Shown: piece after piece, positions 56,655 to 64,000 of the stretch
Numbering within the stretch: the first letter of the stretch is position 1
Layout of the letters: the number at the start of each line of letters is the position of its first letter
Origin: Sciurus carolinensis
Lineage: Eukaryota > Chordata > Mammalia > Rodentia > Sciuridae
Direction: 5' to 3'
NCBI RefSeq assembly: GCF_902686445.1
Contig: NC_062213.1
Location: 56,741,268-56,805,267 of the forward strand
DNA length: 64,000 bases
Notes under the pieces: model-generated
Seen by the model: the letters and a program-made list of their open reading frames with translations, nothing else
Database searches by the model: none
What the model was told of the DNA's origin: nothing
Translations under genes and position numbers: made by a program

Positions 56655-56716
56655 CCAGAGTCTGTGCCAATATCAAAGGAGGTGCTCAATAAACAGCTTG
56701 CTGAATAAATAAATGA
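56655..56716 (+). mobile_element. L2 LINE 3' terminus
   Basis: 'GGAGGTGCTCAATAAACAGCTTGCTGAATAAATAAATGAAAC' is the L2 end (GTAGGTGCTCAATAAATATTTGTTGAATGAATGA). Confidence 0.7.
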
Positions 56717-57066
56717 AACTAGTGTGTGGAATTGGGTAGTCCTCCTTGCCATAACACAGCAGGTATGGTTTATCTAATGTACAAGTTTTTGGAGCAGTAA
56801 ACCTCTCACTGAAGAATAAAACATGGCAAAGACATGAAGCCACAAGGAGTGAAGCACTCTTAACTACAGAACTGAGAAAAATCATTTCTTAAAAAGTTAG
56901 CAGGATTCCATTAGAGATTTTTTTTTTTTTTTAAAGTTTTAGGTATTTGGTGGAGGATAGGCTGGCAGCAGATGGGAAGAGAATCTCCTATGGGAGGAAG
57001 AATGGAACTTCTGAGAAGGAAGGATGAGTCATTGTGGTGGGGAGATGAGAAAGTCTCCCACATTGA

Positions 57067-57350
<284 letters not shown>

Positions 57351-57351
57351 A

Positions 57352-59436
57352 GATGCAGGGCTGGCCTGTTTGTGGAGAGGGTGAATGAAGGGCACAAGTC
57401 TATCTTTTTCATTCTTAGGTTTTCCTACGTAGAAGAGACAGGTATTTTGGCAGGATGGCAAAGCATAGTACCTTCATGGCTATTTCATATTGTTCATTCC
57501 CAGTCACCAAACGATCCTAAGAATAAGGAGGAATTGGTGGCAACTGTTTTCAGAAATGCAGAATTGCATTTGTACATTGCAATTCAGTTCCTTCCCTATG
57601 GAAAAACCAGTGTTGCTTATGGTACTTTTTAGTTTTGAAGAAAGGATTTTCTCACTTGTAAGTTTCAGACAACTGAGCTTTGAGTCCCTGAAATATCAGA
57701 CCTTCCAAAAACAGCAACGGCTAAGCTGAGGTCACCATGTATGAATTTCAATCTACTGAAACTATTACTTGCAGCTATCCAAGCTGTCTTCCATGGTTAG
57801 ACTTCTCTGCCATGATGACTTCTCATCAAACAGGTTTTTCAGTGAGGATCACTATTGTCACAACTTCAAACCCTTCACCAGACTGCAACCAAGTAGAGCT
57901 GAGGGCCAGAAGAGGATGCTGTCCCACATGATGCTGTTTTGTCCCCATTTTTCTTGGCCTCCATAAATCTCTCTTCTGGCTGAAGCACTTGTCATTGTTG
58001 AAATAGATAAGTTTTAACAAAATGTTTTCTGGTAAAGCATGTACTTGTACAGAAAATTTCATTAGATATATTCTCAGTCATTGGAATGAAGCTCATCCTA
58101 AAAGCATTTTCTCATGAGAAAACACTGAAATTTCTCAGAAACTAAAATTAAAATAAAGTGTTAAAATTAAAAATCAAATAAAATGTTCAGTTACACTAGA
58201 CTCCCCTTCTTCATGATGTATTGAAAAAAACAGGGAGCAAGGAGATGAAAGCAGAAGTGTATAAAATAAGCACACACTGGTTGGAAATAATTGTATTGTC
58301 TTTAGTAATTGCTACTTAACACAGAATTCTTAAATTTGTTAGCAAAATCAGTCATTTAAAATACACATGAGTGATCTGACACCATGGACTGATATTTCTT
58401 TTTAGGAATGAACATACTTTTCTGACAAGCTAACAATAAAACCTTCTGTTCAGTGTTCCAAATATATAAAATGACGCACGTTTGAAAAGTTTTTCATTAT
58501 ATCCCACTAATTTATGATAAATATAATAACCAAGTGGCTTCATTAACATTTTCAACCATCCACATCTTCCTCATCTTCATGAAGCCATTTAGAGATAAAC
58601 AAAAGACAGAGCCTAAAGTACTAAGATGAATATTTGATATCTTTCTTAATGCCTGTCTCTTCAATCACACATGCAAAGCGGTGAACATAGCCCAAGTTCC
58701 TCTATCATTCTTGATGGTTTATTTTTTACTGACCTAAATCATGGAGCTGATGCAATTCCTTTCTCTCATAAAGTAAGGTTGGCTGCAGCTTCAGCAAAAT
58801 CCTTGCTATTCTGTGAGTGAGACAGATCAATACATTTCTCATGCTTTGTTGTATCCTCAAGAAAAAAAAAATCCATGGCAACTGGAGGCTATAGCAAAAT
58901 GTTAATTACTTGTACTGCTCTTGGACTAGGAAAAAACTCATGCTGGGATATTGGAGAAGGAACTGCAATGGAAAAAAACAAGGTTTTGGGGCTCTATTAG
59001 TCCTGTTACAGATTTTGTTTTAACCACTGGTAACTGTTCTTGTTTACCCCTCTGCTATCTGTAAACTGTATGGTTTTGATAAGAGGATTTCAATTTGCCA
59101 GTGAAGTGCATAGGTGTAGCTTCACTGCTAATGGAGGGCAACAGCAACAAATGGCATTTAGTGGCTTATTTCAGAGCCATTAGCTGTGTAAATGAAATTA
59201 AAGACCAGTTAGGGCTTGGTGCATGGTTGCTATATTTTTCTTAGCATGCACTGAAAATTGAAATTTGCTTAAAAGTCACCCTATTTTATGTATCTGGGAG
59301 GCTGCATATGATGGATGAAGGCTTGTTAATATTTGCATTTATTAATGTGTGGTGGTATCAGTTATCTGCTAAAAAGGAAAGAGCTGCATATTTGTGATGA
59401 GTTAACACGTGCTCATCTAAAATAATGGTTTGATTG
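57352..59436. other. Repeat-poor DNA; possible conserved non-coding patch 58930-59420
   Basis: No transposon recognised. 58930-59420 carries ATTAGC/TTAAT-type homeodomain words ('CCATTAGCTGTGTAAATGAAATTAAAG', 'TTAATATTTGCATTTATTAATG') typical in look of developmental enhancers. Conservation cannot be judged from one sequence. Confidence 0.3.
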
Positions 59437-59562
59437 GTTTTTATTATGTGCCAAGCAACGTTTTCAATTCTTGACACACTAAATTCTTGAAACAATCATG
59501 TGAGGGAAACATTGTTAATGAACTCCATTTCATAGATGAGAAGACTGAAGTACTGGCTGGTT
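59437..59562 (-). mobile_element. MIR SINE, antisense
   Basis: 'TTTATTATGTGCCAAGCAACG', 'AAACAATCATGTGAGGGAAACATTG' and 'CTCCATTTCATAGATGAGAAGACTGAAG' follow the reverse MIR order. Confidence 0.8.
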
Positions 59563-59660
59563 CTATCATAGGAATGTTTGCACCCCCCTCCCCAAATTAA
59601 TATGTTTGAAACCTAGTCACCAAGATAATTATTGAACTCAGACACTGGATCCAGGGCCTC
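59563..59660 (+). mobile_element. Possible MLT1-like LTR 5' fragment
   Basis: 'GGAATGTTTGCACCCCCCTCCCCAAATTAATATGTTTGAAACC' resembles the MLT1-like 5' start (GAATGTTTGTGTCCCCCCAAAATTCATATGTTGAAACC). The rest of the LTR is absent. Confidence 0.4.
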
Positions 59661-60049
59661 TGTTCTTCAACAACCGATCATTGGCTGTCAGTAATCTCTA
59701 ATAAGGTCACAAGAAGGTCACTACCTTCTTGTCTTTTAAGGCTTCTTTGAAAGCTTGAATAATGGGGAAGGCTTCATCAGGCTGAACAAATTAGATTTGC
59801 TCCTCCCTTCAGGGTCTGCATTCTACAACTGGTCCTGTTCCTCTAAGGAGAGTTATAAAAGATTCTTAACTAACCTTTCCACAAGATTTACCTCAGATAA
59901 ATGGAGACATATAGGTGGAGAAATATACAGATGTATGTAAATATACATACTGATATACAGCTAGAGATATCCAAGGGTATAGGAAAACAACTTACCTCTT
60001 TTAAGCTCTTCTCCCTAGCAGGCAATATTCCCGAACCTTCATGTACCTT

Positions 60050-60200
60050 CATTATTTAAAGCTCATCACACTCCTACTAATTATTTGCTGGGAATTCTTC
60101 ATTCATCAAACATGGGAAAACTGAGGTTCAGAGTAGTTTTGTGAAATGCCTTGGGTTCCACAGTAGTGGAATTGGGTTTTAAACAGTCTAACTCCTATAC
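60050..60200 (-). mobile_element. MIR SINE, antisense
   Basis: 'GGGAAAACTGAGGTTCAGAGTAGTTTTGTGAAATGCCTTGGGTTCCACAGTAGTGG' and 'CAGTCTAACTCC' follow the reverse MIR core. Its distal edge overlaps the left arm of the inverted repeat at 60196. Confidence 0.7.
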
Positions 60201-60286
60201 CTTGTTACCTTGAGATATTATAAGAAACAGAAACTGTAGCAGATAGTGGTTAGATGACTTATAATATCTCAAGGTAACAAGGTATA
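60196..60286. repeat. Perfect 29-bp inverted repeat, 33-base loop
   Basis: The left arm 60196-60224 (TATACCTTGTTACC...TTATAAG) and right arm 60258-60286 (CTTATAA...AAGGTATA) are exact reverse complements over all 29 bases. The spacer 60225-60257 is unrelated. Transcribed RNA would fold into a long, perfect hairpin. Confidence 0.97.
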
Positions 60287-60289
60287 AGG

Positions 60290-61158
60290 AAGCGTAAGCA
60301 AAACCTATACAATGGTTCCTCTTGTTCGGTTTCTTCAACCTGTTACTCATGTTTTTTTCACAATTATGAGCTTTAATATTCACTGTGACCATGTTTGTAA
60401 ATTTTTACTAACACAATAATAAAGCTTATTGTTAAAGAACAGCTATTTCTCTCCATGGAAATTCCTGTCTTGCAGAGACTTGCAGACACATATAAAGTTA
60501 GATTGGACTGCCTTTGGGGTCTGTTCTAACAGATCAATAAAAAGATCAATGAAGAAGAAAATATCTTGGCTGATAACTATAATGGTTACTGTGCATTATT
60601 TTTTTAAACAAGGAGTAGGTTACCTCTGCTATTGCATCTGACATTTTAATTTAGCCTCTTTCAGTAATAGTATTTGAAAACAAGTATTATTTTCCCCATT
60701 AGCTACATTTTACTCCAGCTTCAGTACCACAATTTTAATCATTCCTTCTGACTTCTTCTACAAGCTCAAGTGATTTTTTTCTCTCCTGTCACTACTCACA
60801 GGAATCCTGCTCTTTGGGGTCAATACAGGAGGGATTTCATCACATCCTGAAATGGATTGGCCTGTGGGCACTGCTGACAGCAAAGATTTATTACCTGGTG
60901 AATGTAATTCTTTTAGCGATGAGTAAGTACAATGGCCACATTTTCTGAATAAAAAAAAATGAGGATGCATCATTTGGCATATGTTCTGACAATAAGATGG
61001 AATATATAATATCAGTTCTGTCAATAAAATTTATGGTACATTATCAGCCTCCGTGTGAGGGTAGTATGGGCAGTTAGAAATACAAAAGACAAGTCTTGAT
61101 TTCCTTAGTCAGTCTCAATGATGGGAAAGGAGAATAAGAGGAAAGAAATGACTCTTTT

Positions 61159-61162
<4 letters not shown>
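60290..61162. other. No gene or recognised repeat
   Basis: Unassigned AT-rich DNA. A minus-strand open frame of 88 codons (60758-61024) has no recognisable domain. Confidence 0.45.

Positions 61163-61190
<28 letters not shown>
61163..61190. repeat. Poly(A) run of 28
   Basis: 28 consecutive A with no recognisable retrotransposon body upstream. Confidence 0.95.
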
Positions 61191-61194
<4 letters not shown>

Positions 61195-61639
61195 ATTATG
61201 GAAGTCCTTTGTTTCCTTCCCTCATCTGCTGCCCTCATCTTTCTTTTCTTTTTCCCACACTTATTGAACATGTTTCATGAGATATAAACTTTACTAAGAA
61301 CTTCTGGAATATAGAAGAATATTGCACTACATTTGCCTACCAGGATTTTCTAGCAGAAAGAGCTAAAGGTGTTCCATTTAATATGCTATTCCATGAGAAG
61401 GTTGAGAGATGCAGAGTGGCATTTGAGGAAGTTAGGCCAGATTGACTTAAATATTAAAGGAGGAAAAGATTTCGAGTTAGATAAACTCAGTTTTTAATTA
61501 TAACAATCTGTAATGTCCTGGAAAAAAGACAGGAGGAAGAACTGGTTGCTTTCTTTAATTTTGCCTGGATGATATTTGCATGATTCTGATCTTGCAGGAG
61601 AATTTCAAGCCAAAAATAAAGCAGACAAAACAAGCAAGG

Positions 61640-62008
61640 AAATAGACTTTAGAGGAAAGTAAGTTCATTTGGGGCTCACAGTTTCAGAGGTCTCAGTTCA
61701 CAGATGGCTGACTCCATTGCTCTGGGCCCAGAGTGAGACAGAACATCATATGGAAAAGGAAGGCAGTTCAGGACATGGCCACAAAGAAGCAGACAGAGTC
61801 TCTCACCAAGGACAAAGTATATACCCAAAAGACATGCCCAACTGACCCACTTTCACCTTCTCCAGCTACACCCTACCTGCTTATAGTTAATCTCTATTAG
61901 GGAAATGAGGTTAAAACTCTCATAATTCAAACATTTCACCTTTAAACTTTCTTGCGTTGTCTCACAAATCAGTTTTTGAGGGACTTCTCATATCTAAACC
62001 ATAATAAA
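61640..62008 (-). mobile_element. MaLR-type solo LTR, antisense
   Basis: The 'TTCATTTGGGGCTCACAGTTTCAGAGG', 'GGGCCCAGAGTGAGACAGAACATCAT', 'CAGCTACACCCTACCTGC' and terminal 'GAGGGACTTCTCATATCTAAACCATAATA' blocks match the antisense copy at 1178-1690 and, in reverse, the copies at 21812 and 29610. A short internal deletion removes the AATTAATC block seen at 1556. Confidence 0.85.
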
Positions 62009-62329
62009 AATGTAATCTTAATGTTTTCCTCCTGTGTGTCTCCCACATTTATTCTTCACATACTAACTTTTTCATCTTTAAAAATAATATTTCCATAGAA
62101 TTTCTAAAGTAGAGTCTACATCATTTAAAAATATCATCCAGAGGGATGCTCCCAAATCCTTTCTTTCACAAAAAGCATTTCAGTTGATTAAAAAAAATTA
62201 GGTAAGTCCTAGGTTTACATATGCAGTTGGGAGATATTAACTTACCAGGTATTTCTCTCTTATAATATGTGTGTGTGTTTAATTTGCATTTATTCACATA
62301 TAGATATTAAAGTACACTAAACAAAATAT

Positions 62330-62890
62330 TTCTTTTTAGTTAACATAGCATAATGCCTTTCAGAGTTTAACACATTTAATTATTCATTAAAATTTTCTTC
62401 TTAGTTTACATAATATTATCCACAAAATAATAAATATTTGGCTATAACATCTTCCATACCATTGCCAGATAATGCATTACTTATAGAACCTATGTAGTAG
62501 TCCTTTCTGTTTCCAGCAATAACAATTCAACTTAATTGTCATAAAACTCAGAATATACAAAAAGGAGTACAATTATTGGTGTAGACAGTAAATCTAGGTT
62601 TAGTTTTATCAGAAACTTGTAAACTTCCTTTCAAGTTCTCTGCATAATTCTACAGCATTCCCACCAGCACTGAATGGGAATTTCTAGTGCTCAACATCTT
62701 GGGACAGGCTTTGGTTTTATCAGCATTTGGGATTTGGGCCATTCTAATCATGTGTGGTGGTATCTACCTGTTGTGCTCATTTACATTACTCTGCTATTAT
62801 GTGAAGCATCTTTACATATGCTTACTTGCTATCCTCTTTGGGGAGAAGTTTTTAATGTTTTTAGAGGTTGCATCGCTCACCTGACAAACA
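62330..62890 (-). mobile_element. Old L1 3'-UTR/ORF2 end, antisense
   Basis: 'CATTCCCACCAGCACTGAATGGGAATTTCTAG', 'GCCATTCTAATCATGTGTGGTGGTATC' and 'GAAGCATCTTTACATATGCTTACTTGCTATCC' are the reverse-strand order of old L1 sequence. Decayed, no clear ends. Confidence 0.7.
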
Positions 62891-64000
62891 TAGATTTCAA
62901 TGGCTATTTTTGACCTAGGTTAACCCTAGCCATATTACTCGTGGTAAAGGAGAGGAGGACTCTGGAAAAATCTCAGGCAGTCAGAACAAAAATCCATGAC
63001 AGGAAAAAAGTGCAAAAACTTGAAATAAAATGACCCAGTGAAGAAAGTTTACAGTGCTATATAAAAAAAAAAAAGAACAATAATAAAGCATTCAAGGACT
63101 GACAGCAAATAGTCAAACACATACAAATGACAGTCATTAGAGGTGGTTAATGATTGGTTCTGGGGAAACACTGAGGACAGATTCACAGATTCAGGTATTC
63201 CTCTTGCTAAGATATCATTAACTCAACAGAGACAAGTCCAAGTCCAATTTGGTGTTCTAACCTTGGAAACCGTTGTTTTTTTATTTTATTTTATTTTATT
63301 TTTTCCCTCTCTCTGCTTTGACCTTAAACTCTGAATTACATGAAACCAAATAATTTCTCTAGTGAGAAATTTGTTTCTGAGTGAGCTTTTGCTCCCATCC
63401 TCGTTCTGTGTATCCTATTCAGGACACCAGGCAGTTTGTCTAAATACCTACCCCGCTTCGTTGCTGATACAGCCCCATTTCCTCAGTCACCACATCTGCC
63501 ACAAATACGCAGTCTACATCAGTTCTCATCAATGTCACTTTAGGCAACCCCGACTCATCAGTCCTTCCCCAAAATACCGCCCTATGAATTCTGTCACTTG
63601 CAACCAACTGCTGTACACCACACACCCTGAGGTGCCTACTTAAAATCCATTATATCCTTCTTCCTCTCTGTGATAGGTTCGACTTTACTTGGGGTAAAAA
63701 TATGGTCATATAAAGGAGGTTAGGTTCAGTTAAAAGAATTCACCTCCCATTTGTGACTTCTGTGAAATCCAGTATGGTATGAAGCAAGATCAATAGCCGT
63801 GGTTAGATTGGACCTCTGGAAAAGGCTGTTCTGAGGTCTGTTCCTTCAATTTTTCTCCTTCAACTTTCTTTGAACTGGGATAGCAGACACAGGCACAATC
63901 TTTGTAAGCAGGAAGATGAAAGGCAGAAACTATGGATGGCGGAAGGGAAGATAAATAGAAGCCAGACAGAAAGGGTATATTGTTAATGGCACTGCTCTGC
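62891..64000. other. No gene; (TTTTA)n at 63275-63304
   Basis: The pentamer (TTTTA)n stretch is the only clear repeat. The rest is unassigned. The 93-codon plus-strand frame at 63362-63643 has no recognisable domain. Confidence 0.45.

Overview
The window is non-coding nuclear DNA from a rodent, most likely a sciurid (ground squirrel, marmot or relative). The best evidence is a set of short interspersed elements with a 7SL/B1-like left part and an ID-like (tRNA-derived) right part ending in a 'CAATCCCTGGTACC' tail plus A-run. This B1-dID type is typical of squirrels. Old mammalian repeats (MIR, L2, MER5-like hAT, Tigger-like mariner, ERVL and MaLR LTRs) and a truncated L1 with a fresh-looking target-site duplication fit this. 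The genus cannot be fixed by reading alone.

No protein-coding gene, exon, rRNA, tRNA or snRNA gene could be supported. The open frames are short (all but one under about 140 codons). The longest, 202 codons, is an artefact of the pyrimidine microsatellite at 57.07-57.35 kb. The window is therefore a gene desert or the inside of a large intron.

Layout. 0-2.6 kb: antisense ERVL internal (pol) remnant split by an antisense MaLR LTR. 2.6-11 kb: sparse old DNA transposons, old L1, one SINE. 11-15.1 kb: L2, old L1 3' ends, two pairs of local duplicates and a MaLR LTR. 15.5-21.8 kb: SINE inserted in a MIR, second Tigger-like element, L2, SINE. 21.8-31.7 kb: MaLR LTRs, MIRs, a mini A-rich insertion, and a CpG-containing solo LTR at 28.72-29.25 kb inside an older antisense MaLR LTR. 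33.4-43.9 kb: antisense L1 end, interrupted MaLR LTR, hAT-like and ID elements, a truncated L1 with an 18-bp duplication, and an old L1 split by a SINE. 44.2-46.4 kb: a second, sense-oriented ERVL pol remnant. 46.4-57 kb: repeat-poor, AT-rich. 57-57.35 kb: large mirror-symmetric polypyrimidine tract. 58-64 kb: repeat-poor stretch, a perfect 29-bp inverted repeat, MaLR LTR and old L1 3' end.

No genes act together here. The content is an archive of nested insertions, and several repeat-poor islands could hold regulatory DNA. I found no convincing new biological system. The best leads are the long perfect hairpin at 60.2 kb, the triplex-prone tract at 57 kb, the solo LTR at 28.7 kb and the TSD-flanked A-rich mini-insertion at 26.1 kb. 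Repeat family names come from recognition by eye, so boundaries of old elements are approximate.
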